A stretch of DNA of 64,000 bases from Alphaproteobacteria bacterium PA2 (lineage in GTDB: Bacteria; Pseudomonadota; Alphaproteobacteria; Caulobacterales; Caulobacteraceae): NCBI GenBank assembly GCA_002256425.1, contig NKIZ01000001.1:1709001-1773000 (forward strand), given 5' to 3'. This document shows positions 51,175 to 61,051 of this stretch, piece by piece (position 1 is the stretch's first letter; every line of letters starts with the position of its first letter). The notes below the pieces were generated by a model that saw only the letters and a program-made list of their open reading frames with translations, was not told the DNA's origin and ran no database searches. The position numbers and the translations under genes are program-made.

Positions 51175-51242
51175 GTGAAACAGGGTCTAAGCCAAAGGCT
51201 GACGTAAAGACGAGTCGACGCATCTAGAAGGGGGAGGTCCGC

Positions 51243-52685
51243 ATGAGCCGCGACACCGATCACCTTGAAGATGTGCGCCCCGTCGCCGATCAGGCCTTGG
51301 CCCCCCAGGTCGCCGAAGACCTGGAGGATATGGCGCTTGGCGAAGACTACGCCCTGAATCCCGACTTCGTAGCGATGGTTGTCGACGCAGCTGATCGCGG
51401 CGACGCCGAACGTCTGCGGGAACTGCTGGCGGCCCTGCACCCGGCCGACGTGGCCGACCTGATGGGCTTCCTTTCCCAGGGCGACCGTGAAGAAGTTCTG
51501 GCGCACCTCGATCCTGAAGCCCTGGCCGAAATCCTTTCGGAACTCGATACCGAGATCCGCGAGGACATCCTTGAGCAGTTGCCGTCATCTACCCTGGCCA
51601 AGGCCCTTGGTGAGATGGATTCCGATGACGCCGTGGACGTCGTCGAGGATCTCGAAGACGACAAGCGCGCCCAGGTTCTGGCGGCCATGCCTGAGGGCGA
51701 CCGCACCGCCATCGAATCCTCCCTGTCCTATGAGGAAGAAACCGCTGGCCGCCTGATGCAGCGGGAAGTGGTCTGGGCGCCGCAATTCTGGACCGTGGGT
51801 CAGACGATTGATCACTTCCGGAAGGAAGCGGAGCGACTCCCGGAACTGTTTTTCGACCTCTATGTCGTTGATCCGTCCCACAATCCGGTGGGGGGCATTC
51901 CGGTCAGCCACCTGCTCAAGACGCCGCGGGATACGCCCCTGGCGCAGATCATGGATCAGATCACCGAAATCCCGGTCGACATGGACCAGGAAGAGGTGGC
52001 CTACATCTTCAACAAGTACCACCTGATCTCGGCGCCTGTTGTCGAGCCGGGCGGTCGACTTGTGGGCCAGATCACCGTCGATGACATCGTCGGGGTTATC
52101 CAGGAAGAAAGCGAAGAAGACATTCTGGCCCTGGCCGGCGTGTCCGATGCCGGACGGGACGCCGACATTGTCGGGATCGTCCGCGCCCGCCTGCCCTGGT
52201 TGCTGATCAATCTGATGACTTCGGTCGTCGCCTCGACAGTGGTTGGGGTGTTCCAGGACACCATCGCCAAGGTCATCGCCCTTGCTGTCCTGATGCCGAT
52301 TGTCTCATCCCTGGGCGGAAACGCCGGCACCCAGGCCCTGACCGTGGCTGTGCGGGCCCTGGCAAGCCGGGAGCTGAACGCCGCCAACGCCTGGCGGGTG
52401 ATCAACCGGGAACTCATTGTCGGCCTGCTGAATGGCCTGGCCCTGGCCCTGGTGATGGGGGCGGCGGTCTTTGTCTTCTTCCATGATCAGAAACTTGCCC
52501 TGACCATGGGTCTTGCGATCATGGCCAACCTGTTCGTAGCGGCCTTCGCCGGCATTCTGGCGCCCATCGTTCTGGAGCGTCTTGGCCGGGATCCGGCCGT
52601 CTCGTCATCCGTCGTCGTGACCTTCGCCACAGACTTCATGGGCTTCCTGGCCCTGCTCGGGATTGCGCGCCTCATCCTGTTCTGA
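51243..52685 (+). CDS. mgtE: magnesium transporter MgtE
   Basis: 480 aa with GGGGGAGG before ATG 51243. Order of domains: acidic N-terminal superhelical domain (about 30-160, with LHPADVADLM and the DDAVDVVEDLEDDKRAQVLAAMP repeat), two CBS domains (about 165-290), a plug helix and five transmembrane helices (about 320-480) with ALAVLMPIVSSLGGNAGTQALTVAVRALA, which carries the pore Asn-Ala-Gly-Thr region. It imports Mg2+ and its cytoplasmic domains close it when Mg2+ is high. No Mg2+-sensing leader is evident in the 68-bp gap after the tRNA. Confidence 0.96.
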   Translation: MSRDTDHLEDVRPVADQALAPQVAEDLEDMALGEDYALNPDFVAMVVDAADRGDAERLRELLAALHPADVADLMGFLSQGDREEVLAHLDPEALAEILSELDTEIREDILEQLPSSTLAKALGEMDSDDAVDVVEDLEDDKRAQVLAAMPEGDRTAIESSLSYEEETAGRLMQREVVWAPQFWTVGQTIDHFRKEAERLPELFFDLYVVDPSHNPVGGIPVSHLLKTPRDTPLAQIMDQITEIPVDMDQEEVAYIFNKYHLISAPVVEPGGRLVGQITVDDIVGVIQEESEEDILALAGVSDAGRDADIVGIVRARLPWLLINLMTSVVASTVVGVFQDTIAKVIALAVLMPIVSSLGGNAGTQALTVAVRALASRELNAANAWRVINRELIVGLLNGLALALVMGAAVFVFFHDQKLALTMGLAIMANLFVAAFAGILAPIVLERLGRDPAVSSSVVVTFATDFMGFLALLGIARLILF

Positions 52686-52753
52686 TCCGGCCCCGTTCTT
52701 GCGGACGACCCAACGGACGCCTGCGCGTCTGTGTCAAATTGGGTCAACGGGCT

Positions 52754-53830
52754 ATGAAACCGCGATATCAGGTCTCCAAAGCCGCCATCGAGCTCATCAA
52801 GAGCTTTGAGGGCTTCCGGAATACGGCCGCCAGCCTGACCGACGGTCGCTGGACCATCGGTTATGGTCATATCCGGAGCACCCGTGAGGGGGCAGAAGTC
52901 TCTCAGCAGGATGCCGAAGCCCTGTTGATCTACGACCTGATTGATGTCGCTGACGCGGTAAACACCCTGACCTTTACGCCCCTCTCGCAGAACCAGTTCG
53001 ATGCCCTCTGCGCCTTCGTCTACAATATCGGGGTAGAGGCCTTCCGGGGATCTGACGTCCTCAAGCACATCAACGAAGGCCGCATGCTTCAGGCTGCCTG
53101 CGCCATGGAGCTTTGGCGTCGCGCAGAGTTCCAGGGCAGTTCCCTGATCATTGACGCCATGGTCCGTCGTCGGGCGGCCGAAAAGACGCTGTTTCTGACT
53201 CCGGCCAGGGGTTGGGTTCCTGCGCCATCCGCCATCCTGCGCCCCATGCTGGATGTCGATACCCTTGGACAGGTTCCGAGGGAGCCTCCGACGGATGTAA
53301 CTTCCCCTCTCGAAGGGGCCGATCCGACCCCGGAGCGGGTTGAGCCGCCCCTGAGTCTGGCTCGACCGGCCCCTGCGGCCGTTGGCTCCTCATCTGAGGG
53401 CCCGTCGCCATCTCCACCGTCAAACCCTTCCTGGCCCCTCCGATTTGAGACCGGCGACGCCGACCTGCGCTCTGAATCCATGCCGGCGCCAGACGTTCAG
53501 AGCGCACCTGATCCAGCGCCCGCGCCCAGGGACACATTCGGCCTTCGGCAGGACCCCTTGCCCGAACCCTCGGTCGCCGCCACCTGGAACATTGTCGACC
53601 GTCCCAAGGTCAATCTCGAACCCATCCTGACCGTTGCGGCGCCAGCCCTGGCCCTGACTATTGGCGGGATCTACTGGTCTGGCCACGGAACCCTGGGCGG
53701 AGGTTTCTTCCATCCCCTGGTTATTGGCTGGCTGGTCTGCCTGATCGGACTGGCGGGCCTCAGCTACGCCGCCTACCTGCTGCTGGTGGATCTGGGATAT
53801 ATCGAGCCCCTGCACGACACAGGCGACTAG
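52754..53830 (+). CDS. membrane-anchored GH24 lysozyme-like protein
   Basis: 358 aa. An N-terminal T4-type lysozyme domain (about 8-150) with IELIKSFEGF (E19), then D30 and T34 in TDGRWTIGYGH, gives the Glu-Asp-Thr active-site triad. A Pro/Ser/Ala-rich linker (about 165-285) and two C-terminal transmembrane helices (about 295-315 and 322-350) follow. It lacks a signal peptide at the N-terminus, so how the lysozyme domain reaches the cell wall is unclear. There are no phage genes nearby. Members cleave the peptidoglycan glycan backbone. It may serve cell-wall remodelling. Start ATG 52754 is 68 bp after mgtE. Confidence 0.8.
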   Translation: MKPRYQVSKAAIELIKSFEGFRNTAASLTDGRWTIGYGHIRSTREGAEVSQQDAEALLIYDLIDVADAVNTLTFTPLSQNQFDALCAFVYNIGVEAFRGSDVLKHINEGRMLQAACAMELWRRAEFQGSSLIIDAMVRRRAAEKTLFLTPARGWVPAPSAILRPMLDVDTLGQVPREPPTDVTSPLEGADPTPERVEPPLSLARPAPAAVGSSSEGPSPSPPSNPSWPLRFETGDADLRSESMPAPDVQSAPDPAPAPRDTFGLRQDPLPEPSVAATWNIVDRPKVNLEPILTVAAPALALTIGGIYWSGHGTLGGGFFHPLVIGWLVCLIGLAGLSYAAYLLLVDLGYIEPLHDTGD

Positions 53831-53872
53831 CCCCGCCTCGCGCGAAGGCCCGGCTCATGGTAGATTCGATCC

Positions 53873-55039
53873 ATGATCCCGAACCACAATCCCTCCATGG
53901 ATTTCGCCCTGAGCGAGACCGCTGACGCCATTCGCGACACGACGGCGCGTTTCGCAGCTGACCGTATCGCGCCGATCGCCGCCGAGATTGACCAGTCCAA
54001 TGCCTTTCCCCGGCATCTCTGGCCCGAAATGGGCGCCCTGGGGCTGCACGGCATTACGGTCGAGGAAGAGTTCGGCGGACTTGGTCTGGGCTATCTCGAA
54101 CACGTGGTGGCCATGGAGGAGGTGTCTCGCGCCTCCGCTGCCGTGGGCCTCAGCTATGGCGCCCATTCAAACCTGTGCGTGAACCAGTTGCGGCGATGGG
54201 GCTCGCAGGAGCAGAAGCGCCGTTATCTTCCAGGACTGATCAGCGGAGATCACGTTGGCTCCCTGGCGATGAGTGAGGCCGGATCAGGCTCGGATGTGGT
54301 CTCCATGCGGCTCAAGGCGGAGCGCAAGGGGGACCGTTTCGTCCTCAACGGAACCAAGTTCTGGATCACCAATGCACCGCACGCCGATGTCCTGGTGGTG
54401 TACGCCAAGACGTCTCCGGAGGAGTCCAGCAAGGGCATTACCGCCTTCCTGGTGGAGAATGGCTTCAAGGGCTTCTCGGTGAGCCAGAAGCTGGACAAGA
54501 TGGGCATGCGCGGATCCGATACCGCAGAGCTGGTTTTTGAAGACTGCGAAATTCCCGAAGAGAACGTCATGGGCCCGCTGAATGGCGGTGTTGGCGTTCT
54601 GATGAGCGGTCTGGACTATGAACGTGCAGTCCTGTCAGCCGGGCCGCTGGGCATCATGCAGGCCTGCCTCGATGTGGTCCTGCCCTATGTCCGGGAGCGC
54701 AAGCAGTTCGGAAAGCCCATAGGGTCGTTCCAGCTCATGCAGGGCAAGGTCGCCGACATGTATGTCGCCCTGAATTCGGCCCGGGCCTATGTCTATGCGG
54801 TAGCCAGGGCCTGCGACGCTGGAATGACCACGCGGTTCGATGCGGCGGGGGCGATCCTTATGGCGTCCGAGAATGCCGTAAAGGTCGCGGCAGAGGCCAT
54901 CCAGGCCCTTGGCGGCGCCGGCTATACCAAGGACTATCCGGTGGAGCGCTTCCTGCGGGACGCCAAGCTCTATGACATCGGGGCAGGGACCAATGAGATC
55001 CGCCGGTACTTGATCGGGCGTGAGTTGATCGGCGCATGA
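53873..55039 (+). CDS. liuA: isovaleryl-CoA dehydrogenase
   Basis: 388 aa acyl-CoA dehydrogenase. It oxidises isovaleryl-CoA to 3-methylcrotonyl-CoA, the first specific step of leucine breakdown after the branched-chain dehydrogenase. FAD/substrate motifs are [13 protein letters not shown] and [10 protein letters not shown], the catalytic Glu fits the isovaleryl-type position in [13 protein letters not shown], and the C-terminus has [39 protein letters not shown] signatures (shown in part). The following liuB, liuC and liuD genes confirm the pathway. It overlaps the DUF3574 gene by 4 bp. The start may also be the ATG at 53897. Confidence 0.92.
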   Translation: MIPNHNPSMDFALSETADAIRDTTARFAADRIAPIAAEIDQSNAFPRHLWPEMGALGLHGITVEEEFGGLGLGYLEHVVAMEEVSRASAAVGLSYGAHSNLCVNQLRRWGSQEQKRRYLPGLISGDHVGSLAMSEAGSGSDVVSMRLKAERKGDRFVLNGTKFWITNAPHADVLVVYAKTSPEESSKGITAFLVENGFKGFSVSQKLDKMGMRGSDTAELVFEDCEIPEENVMGPLNGGVGVLMSGLDYERAVLSAGPLGIMQACLDVVLPYVRERKQFGKPIGSFQLMQGKVADMYVALNSARAYVYAVARACDAGMTTRFDAAGAILMASENAVKVAAEAIQALGGAGYTKDYPVERFLRDAKLYDIGAGTNEIRRYLIGRELIGA

Positions 55040-55440
55040 AGGCGGCCGGGGCGATTCTGGGGATCCTGCTCCTGTCAGGATGCGCCACCCTGCCACGGGC
55101 GGCCTGCCCGGCCGGTGAGAAATCCATGCTCACCGTGCAGTTATTCTTCGGACGCAATATCGGCGGCAAGCCAGGCGTCAGCGATGCGGATTTCCGCGCC
55201 TTCAGCGACGATGAACTCACCCCCCGTTTTCCTGATGGCCTGACGGTTCTGGACGGCGGGGGGCAGTGGAAGGGCGCGGACAACACCTTGATCCGCGAGG
55301 CCTCGAAGGTCGTGATGGTGGTCGCGACACCCAGCCGGGACCTGACGCGCCGGGTTGAAGCGGCGAGGGCGGCCTATGTCACCAGGTTCCATCAGGACTC
55401 AGTCATGGTGGTGACCCAGCAGGCCTGCGTCGGGTTCTAG
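55036..55440 (+). CDS. DUF3574 lipoprotein
   Basis: 134 aa. Lipoprotein signal with lipobox LLSGCA (Cys about residue 15). The DUF3574 domain is seen in [21 protein letters not shown] and [22 protein letters not shown]. The function is unknown. The start overlaps the liuA stop by 4 bp (ATGA), so it is cotranslated with the dehydrogenase. It should be an envelope protein, with no clear link to leucine degradation. A strong hairpin follows the stop. Confidence 0.87.
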   Translation: MKAAGAILGILLLSGCATLPRAACPAGEKSMLTVQLFFGRNIGGKPGVSDADFRAFSDDELTPRFPDGLTVLDGGGQWKGADNTLIREASKVVMVVATPSRDLTRRVEAARAAYVTRFHQDSVMVVTQQACVGF

Positions 55441-55464
55441 CCCGGGCTGGACGTGCAGATATGC

Positions 55465-55496
55465 GAAAGGCCGCCCCGTCGCCGGAGCGGCCTTTC
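55465..55496. terminator. bidirectional hairpin terminator
   Basis: GAAAGGCCGC (55465-55474) pairs perfectly with GCGGCCTTTC (55487-55496), a 10-bp stem with a 12-nt loop. It is 25 bp after the DUF3574 stop and 46 bp beyond the tiny leftward ORF ending at 55543. The A-rich and T-rich flanks allow termination on either strand. Confidence 0.75.
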
Positions 55497-55542
55497 CATT
55501 GTCGGACCGCTCAGCGGCCGCGCAACCTAAAAGAGCCGACGC

Positions 55543-55605
55543 TCACGCCTCACCAATGGAGGCCCAGGTCACGGTTTCCGCTTGCGGATGAAGACAATGA
55601 GACAC
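55543..55605 (-). CDS. possible 20-residue ORF with near-perfect Shine-Dalgarno
   Basis: A GTG at 55605 opens a 20-codon frame ending TGA at 55543. Upstream, AAAGGAGGTGA (complement of 55610-55620) complements the 16S rRNA 3' end over about eleven bases, and the GGAGG core lies seven bases before GTG, an optimal spacing. No other gene in this window has such a site. The frame is also open upstream to a GTG at 55662, giving 39 residues, but that start has no ribosome site and the GGAGGT would then just encode Gly-Gly. It has no similarity I know. It could be a genuine microprotein, a leader, or a chance site. Confidence 0.4.
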   Translation of the reverse strand: MSHCLHPQAETVTWASIGEA

Positions 55606-55685
55606 TGGGTCACCTCCTTTCAGTTGTTTGAACAAGGCCTTGATATGGGCACGGATTCGCACGTCTGCAAATAGGAGATCGAGGG

Positions 55686-57440
55686 TCAGGTTTCCTGGTG
55701 CTGGCTGGCCCGGCGCCGCAGGTCGATCACTGGCTTGGTCAGCTTTGCGATGGCTTCCATCATGGTTTTGTAGCCCGCGCTGACGGCCGGTTCGTAGGCG
55801 GCCCAGTCGCGGATTTCGACCCCGGCCACCTCCGGGGTGATGAGCAGGTCTGTCGCCTCCCGGGAAGCGGCCAGATCGCGTCCTGAGGATACGGTGGCAG
55901 CCCGCATCAGCAGGGAGACTATGGGCGGGCCCTTGCGCCATTGACCCGACAGGATCCAGCGCCACACAGAAGCTGGCCGGGCCACGTCGTCGGCGGTGAT
56001 GGACCGTCCGCGGGTGACGTCGACCCCGACAATGGGACCCAACTGCAGGGCCCTCATGATGTCGGCGGGGTAGTTCTTGAGGACAGCGCCGTCCACCAGG
56101 ACATTGTTGTCCAGGGTCGCCGGCGGCAGGATGCCTGGAAGGGAGATCGTGGCGCGCAGGGCGTCCCTCAGCAGGCCGCGCTTGTGGACGTGATAGGCGC
56201 CGGTGGTCAGGTTGGAAGACACGCAGAAGAAGGGCAACCAGAGATCGGCGATATGGACCTCGCCGAAGTGTTCCTGCAGGCGGACATGAACCTTCTCGCC
56301 AAGGGTCATGGCCAGGATAGGGAAGGCGATGTCATCGAGGGGACTGGACTCGACGAAGGCCGCCTTGATCCGCTCATCCATTTCCTCCGTGTCCCAGCCC
56401 ATGGCCACCCCGGCGGCGATGACGCCCCCCATGGAGGCGCCGCAGACGAAGTCCAGAGGTACGCCCTGCTCACGAAGGGCGCGGATGGCGCCGATATGAG
56501 CATAGGCCCGGGCGCCGCCGCCTGAAAGCACGAGGCCGACGGACTGCCCGGTCAGGACCCGGGCAATGCGCGCATAGTCCTCATTGCCATCCCGGCGCAG
56601 GTGGAAGAGCCGAGAAGGCATGGCGGCGTCCATCCAGGCTTCGGAGCCCTTGGGCCATTTTACCCCGCGCTTCTGGACGAGTATCAGATCCACCAGGTTC
56701 TGCGCCTGGAGGGGATCGCTGGACCGCATCAGGCCGTCCTTGGGCGGCGGAGCGTCCCCGCGTCCCACCCGGAACAGCCGGTCTACCTGGCGACCGACAA
56801 CCTGCCGCCAGTTGATGTCGTCGGCTTCAGCGGCGTAGAGCACGAAATCGTAGTCGTGCTCGACATTGGAGAACCATTCGGTCGGTGCGTGCTGCGCCTC
56901 TGCTCCGATGACCGTGACCGTATAGCCCAGCTTACCGATCTCCCGGGCGATCCGGTCCACCAGAGGCCGCAGGGCGACAGGCTCGCCTATGGTCACGAAG
57001 CCAAAGACCGAAGGGACGCCCGAGGAGCTCTTGGTCGCCGCCTGCCGGCTGCGCATGATCATCAGCCGCGCCAGTTCGGTCATGACCGCAGGGCTGGCGT
57101 CACAGGCTTCGAAGAAGACGTCCCTGGGCAGGGCGAAGATCTCGGAATCCCGCAGGGCGACCACATTTCCGGTGTGGGGCACCCCCGCAATCAGGCTCAT
57201 CTCGCCAGCAGGCTCCCCCGGTCGGATGACCCCGAGGAACTGCGGCTCCATGCCTTCTTCCCGGCGGAAGGCGCCAAGCCGTCCCGCTCTGAGGAAATAG
57301 AGCTGGTCAGAGGGATCGCCGCTCTTGAACAGGGTTGCGCCGCCGGGGAGGGAGAACCAGGTGGCTTCCCCCATGGCTCGTTCATCCTCAAACAGACGGG
57401 CGAGGGCCGAGTTCGTCGGGATGTCAGGCAGTGTGACCAC
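55686..57440 (-). CDS. cyclic-nucleotide-binding patatin-like phospholipase
   Basis: 584 aa. An N-terminal cNMP-binding domain (about 15-130) with [31 protein letters not shown], a middle region of unknown role (about 140-280), then a patatin domain (about 305-500): [22 protein letters not shown] (oxyanion Gly-rich), GASMGG with nucleophile Ser, and DGAVLKNYP with the catalytic Asp. It resembles neuropathy-target-esterase and RssA-type lipases. It would hydrolyse membrane phospholipids, perhaps under nucleotide control. It is divergent from liuB with 47 bp between starts. Confidence 0.9.
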   Translation of the reverse strand: MVTLPDIPTNSALARLFEDERAMGEATWFSLPGGATLFKSGDPSDQLYFLRAGRLGAFRREEGMEPQFLGVIRPGEPAGEMSLIAGVPHTGNVVALRDSEIFALPRDVFFEACDASPAVMTELARLMIMRSRQAATKSSSGVPSVFGFVTIGEPVALRPLVDRIAREIGKLGYTVTVIGAEAQHAPTEWFSNVEHDYDFVLYAAEADDINWRQVVGRQVDRLFRVGRGDAPPPKDGLMRSSDPLQAQNLVDLILVQKRGVKWPKGSEAWMDAAMPSRLFHLRRDGNEDYARIARVLTGQSVGLVLSGGGARAYAHIGAIRALREQGVPLDFVCGASMGGVIAAGVAMGWDTEEMDERIKAAFVESSPLDDIAFPILAMTLGEKVHVRLQEHFGEVHIADLWLPFFCVSSNLTTGAYHVHKRGLLRDALRATISLPGILPPATLDNNVLVDGAVLKNYPADIMRALQLGPIVGVDVTRGRSITADDVARPASVWRWILSGQWRKGPPIVSLLMRAATVSSGRDLAASREATDLLITPEVAGVEIRDWAAYEPAVSAGYKTMMEAIAKLTKPVIDLRRRASQHQET

Positions 57441-57487
57441 GAAGCGGGATGCTAGCTTGCGTCGCCGCGCGGCGCTATGCCTTGCAT

Positions 57488-59110
57488 ATGCCAGTCTTGA
57501 AGTCCGCCATCGACCCCGCCAGCCCCACCTTCCAGGCCAATGACGCGCTCAATCGCGGCCTGGTCGAGACCCTGCAACAGCGTACAAGCCAGGCCGCCCT
57601 TGGCGGGCCGGAGGAAAGCCGCAAGCGACATGTGGCGCGCAGGAAGCTCCTGCCCCGTGACCGGGTCATGCGACTGCTCGACGCCGGTTCGCCCTTCCTT
57701 GAAACCGCGGCCCTGGCCGGGTTCGGACTTTACGATGACGAGGCCCCCGGGTCGGGCCTGATCACCGGGATCGGCCGGGTCAGTGGCCGCGAGGTCATGA
57801 TCCTGGCCAATGATGCGACGGTGAAGGGCGGGGCCTATTTCCCCATGACCGTGAAGAAGCATCTGAGAGCGCAGGAAGTAGCCCTGCAGAACCGGCTGCC
57901 CTGCATCTATCTGGTGGATTCAGGTGGCGCCAACCTGCCCCATCAAGCCGAGGTGTTTCCGGATCGCGACCATTTTGGCCGGATTTTCTTCAACCAGGCG
58001 CAGATGAGCGCCCAGGGCATAGCCCAGATCGCCTGCGTCATGGGGTCCTGCACGGCAGGCGGCGCCTATGTCCCGGCCATGAGCGACGAGACGGTGATCG
58101 TCCGGGGTGCTGGCGAGGAAAGCCAGGGCACCATCTTCCTGGGCGGTCCGCCCTTGGTGAAGGCGGCCACCGGCGAAGTGATTTCAGCGACGGAACTGGG
58201 CGGCGCCGACACCCACGGACGCCGATCCGGTGTGGTGGACCATGTGGCCGCCGATGATGACCATGCCCTTCAGATCGTCCGTGACATTGTCGCCAACCTC
58301 AATACCCGCAAGCCCGACAGCGTGGTCCTGACCGAACCCTGCGAGCCGCTCTACGATCCTGAAGAGCTCTATGGCGTCGTGCCGGCCGATGTCAGGGCGC
58401 CCTATGACGTGCGCGAAGTCATCGCCCGGATCGTCGACGGATCGGAGTTTGATGAGTTCAAGGCGCTCTACGGGACGACCCTGGTCACAGGCTTTGCCCG
58501 GATCTGGGGTCAGCCAGTCGCGATCCTCGCCAATAATGGTGTCCTGTTTTCCGAAAGCGCACTGAAGGGCGCGCATTTCATTGAGCTGGCCTGCAAGCGG
58601 GGCATTCCCCTTGTCTTCCTGCAGAACATTTCCGGCTTCATGGTCGGCGGCAAGTATGAGGCTGGCGGCATAGCCAAGGACGGCGCCAAGCTGGTAACGG
58701 CGGTGGCCTGCGCAGAGGTTCCCAAGTTCACGGTCCTGATCGGCGGCTCCTTCGGCGCTGGAAATTACGGCATGTGCGGCCGGGCGTATTCGCCACGCTT
58801 CCTGTGGAGCTGGCCCAACAGCCGGATCAGCGTCATGGGCGGAGAGCAGGCGGCCAGTGTGCTGGCCACCATCCGGCGGGACGGGCTGGAGGCCAGGGGC
58901 GGCCAGTGGTCCCAGGCGGAAGAAGACGCCTTCAAGGCGCCTATCCGCGAGCGCTACGAGACTGAAGGCGACCCCTATTTCGCCACGGCCCGCCTCTGGG
59001 ATGACGGGATCATCGATCCGGCCCAGACCCGAGATGTTCTCGGACTTTCCATCTCTGCAGCCCTGAACGCTCCCATTGGAGAGACCCGGTTTGGGATCTT
59101 CCGGATGTAG
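57488..59110 (+). CDS. liuB: methylcrotonyl-CoA carboxylase beta subunit
   Basis: 540 aa from ATG 57488; thirteen codons further upstream are open but without similarity. Carboxyltransferase landmarks: [80 protein letters not shown] and [16 protein letters not shown]. The short N-terminus and the GGANLPHQ signature mark the methylcrotonyl rather than propionyl type. It partners liuD at 61052. The reaction is carboxylation of 3-methylcrotonyl-CoA to 3-methylglutaconyl-CoA in leucine breakdown. Confidence 0.94.
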   Translation: MPVLKSAIDPASPTFQANDALNRGLVETLQQRTSQAALGGPEESRKRHVARRKLLPRDRVMRLLDAGSPFLETAALAGFGLYDDEAPGSGLITGIGRVSGREVMILANDATVKGGAYFPMTVKKHLRAQEVALQNRLPCIYLVDSGGANLPHQAEVFPDRDHFGRIFFNQAQMSAQGIAQIACVMGSCTAGGAYVPAMSDETVIVRGAGEESQGTIFLGGPPLVKAATGEVISATELGGADTHGRRSGVVDHVAADDDHALQIVRDIVANLNTRKPDSVVLTEPCEPLYDPEELYGVVPADVRAPYDVREVIARIVDGSEFDEFKALYGTTLVTGFARIWGQPVAILANNGVLFSESALKGAHFIELACKRGIPLVFLQNISGFMVGGKYEAGGIAKDGAKLVTAVACAEVPKFTVLIGGSFGAGNYGMCGRAYSPRFLWSWPNSRISVMGGEQAASVLATIRRDGLEARGGQWSQAEEDAFKAPIRERYETEGDPYFATARLWDDGIIDPAQTRDVLGLSISAALNAPIGETRFGIFRM

Positions 59111-59147
59111 CCGACCGCGGCGGGAAATTTGCGGAAGGACAAGGGCG

Positions 59148-59170
59148 TGCCTATCTCACCGTGATAGGCA
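59148..59170. promoter_or_regulatory. perfect hairpin/operator between liuB and liuC
   Basis: TGCCTATC (59148-59155) and GATAGGCA (59163-59170) form an 8-bp perfect inverted repeat around TCACCGT, 34 bp before the liuC ATG. It could be a regulator-binding site (leucine pathways often have such a repressor) or an RNA stem at the gene boundary. No regulator gene is nearby, so the role is inference. Confidence 0.35.
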
Positions 59171-59203
59171 TGATCCGAACTGTGCAACCGGAAGGACTAT
59201 CCG

Positions 59204-60046
59204 ATGACCAATCCTATCGCCGATCCCATGGTCGAGGGCGCAGACAGCAACGACATGTCTGGCCTGGTCCGCATTGATGCGACCCTGGCGGGGGCGGTCA
59301 CCGTGACCCTGAACCGCCCGGAGGCGCGCAACGCCTTCAACGCCGAACTGATCGCCGCCCTGCACGAGGCCTTCACCACCCTCCAGGGCGCGGAAGGCGT
59401 GCGGGTGGTCTTTCTTAGGGGGGAGGGGGGAACCTTCAGCGCAGGGGCGGATCTGGAATGGATGCGCGAGGCCGCCCAGAGGACCGAAGCCGACAACCAT
59501 GATGACGCCTTCCGCATGGCGCTCATGCTGAAGGCCCTGTGGGACATTCCGGCCCTGACCGTGGCCCTGGTCGAAGGGGGAGCCTTCGGCGGAGGCGCTG
59601 GTCTGGCCGCCGCCTGCGATATGGCCGTTTCGACATCCGCCGCAAAGTTCAGCTTCTCCGAGGTTCGCCTGGGCCTGATCGCCGCAACCATCAGCCCCTA
59701 TGTGGTCGACGCCATCGGGCCCCGTGCAGCCCGGGGCCTGTTCGCAACCGGTCGGGTTTTCGATGCAGCCCATGCCGAGAAGATCGGCCTGGTGACCGAA
59801 TGCGTGGCCGACGCCGCCGCCCTCAAGCAGGCGCAGTCCAGGATTTCGGAAGAGATGCAACTGGCCGCGCCAGGCGCTGTTGCGGCGTCCAAGGATCTGG
59901 TTCGCGATGTGGCCCACAGGGTTGTGGATCGCGGCTTGATGGAAGACACCGCCCGACGCATTGCCAGAACCCGGGTGAGCGAGGAAGGACAGGAGGGCGT
60001 CCTGGCCTTTCTGGAAAAGCGAAAGCCCGGCTGGGCGCAGTCCTGA
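59204..60046 (+). CDS. liuC: enoyl-CoA hydratase, probable methylglutaconyl-CoA hydratase
   Basis: 280 aa crotonase. TFSAGADLEWM carries the oxyanion Gly-Ala-Asp-Leu motif of methylglutaconyl-CoA hydratases, and GGAFGGGAGLAAACD is the second oxyanion/catalytic segment; the catalytic-type Glu is in FSEVRLGLIAATISPY. Placement between liuB and liuD supports hydration of 3-methylglutaconyl-CoA to HMG-CoA. GGAAGGA precedes ATG 59204. The N-terminus is about 20 residues longer than usual, so an internal start at Met18 is possible. Confidence 0.88.
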   Translation: MTNPIADPMVEGADSNDMSGLVRIDATLAGAVTVTLNRPEARNAFNAELIAALHEAFTTLQGAEGVRVVFLRGEGGTFSAGADLEWMREAAQRTEADNHDDAFRMALMLKALWDIPALTVALVEGGAFGGGAGLAAACDMAVSTSAAKFSFSEVRLGLIAATISPYVVDAIGPRAARGLFATGRVFDAAHAEKIGLVTECVADAAALKQAQSRISEEMQLAAPGAVAASKDLVRDVAHRVVDRGLMEDTARRIARTRVSEEGQEGVLAFLEKRKPGWAQS

Positions 60047-60150
60047 AGCGGAATTTGCCTCAAGATGAATGGGGCTGACGCCGATTTAGGGTGAATTTCC
60101 CGCTTGGCCCCGGCTATGCTTGGGACCTGTCGGGCAAATGGGGCGCCAAG

Positions 60151-61050
60151 GTGGAGTCTGGGATTCAGGAACTTGCGACCGCGGACCTCGTGGCCGGAGA
60201 ACTCGGGCGGGCGTCACGGCACAGCGCGCCCCTGGGAACGCCCTGCGCCAACTGTCAGACACCCGTGCAGGGGCCCTGGTGTCACGCCTGCGGCCAGAAG
60301 GCCGAGACCTATCATCGATCCATACTGCATCTGATCGGCGAAGCCTTCGAGGGGCTGACGCATGTGGATGGCAGGGTCTGGACCACCCTTCGACGACTGG
60401 CCACCAAACCAGCCCAACTCACCAGGGATTATCTGGACGGCAAGCGTGCTTCCCAGATCCCGCCTTTCAGACTCTACCTCGTCGTGCTTCTCGTCCTGTT
60501 CATGTCCGGATCAGTGAGCGCCTGGCTGAACCCCATGGAAGGTTCCAAGTTCATCGGCGTCCCGAAACCAGGCGAGGTTCACTTTGAAACCAAGCTCGAT
60601 GATGGCAAGGCTGGCGCGGCCGTAACTGAGTGGCTTGAGCACCGGGTCATGGCGGCGGCCAGGGATCCGGAAAAACTGGTCAGCGCCATGGAGCACTGGA
60701 GCCACCAGTTCGCCATCCTGTTTGTGCTGGTCGCGGCGCCGCTTCTGACCCTGGCCTTCGTATTCCAGCGCCAGTTCTATGTTTTCGACCATCTGATCTT
60801 TTCCATGCACTCCCTGTCCTTTCAGGGCTTTCTCATGTCTGTCGTGATCCTGGCTGGAGCCTGGTTCAGCGGATCTGCATGGTTGCTGCTTCTTGCCCCG
60901 GTTCACCTGTTCGCTCACATGCGCGGGGTCTATCAGACCAGCATTTTCGGGACCCTGGCGCGCATGGCTTTTCTGTTTGTGGGTTCCTGCTTCGGGTTCG
61001 CCATCATGATGGCGGCCCTGGTGCTCGTCGGCCTGGCCCAGTTGCACTGA
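60151..61050 (+). CDS. DUF3667 membrane protein
   Basis: About 299 aa from GTG 60151; an in-frame GTG at 60091 would add 20 non-conserved residues, so the start is uncertain. DUF3667 hallmarks are the N-terminal zinc-ribbon-like CANCQTPVQGPWCHACGQK, then TRDYLDGKRASQIPPFRLYL and four transmembrane helices (the last two after about residue 200). The function is unknown. It lies between liuC and liuD in the leucine cluster and ends 1 bp before the liuD start, so it is cotranslated with the carboxylase subunit. Confidence 0.8.
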   Translation: MESGIQELATADLVAGELGRASRHSAPLGTPCANCQTPVQGPWCHACGQKAETYHRSILHLIGEAFEGLTHVDGRVWTTLRRLATKPAQLTRDYLDGKRASQIPPFRLYLVVLLVLFMSGSVSAWLNPMEGSKFIGVPKPGEVHFETKLDDGKAGAAVTEWLEHRVMAAARDPEKLVSAMEHWSHQFAILFVLVAAPLLTLAFVFQRQFYVFDHLIFSMHSLSFQGFLMSVVILAGAWFSGSAWLLLLAPVHLFAHMRGVYQTSIFGTLARMAFLFVGSCFGFAIMMAALVLVGLAQLH

Positions 61051-61051
61051 G

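Noticed and set aside
52754..53830. Prophage remnant
   Set aside because: A lysozyme domain alone, with membrane anchor and housekeeping neighbours, is not enough; no other phage gene is seen.
55608..55622. TCACCTCCTTT on the + strand, like the 16S rRNA 3' end
   Set aside because: The upstream 16S sequence is absent; the match is to the complement of a Shine-Dalgarno site on the other strand.
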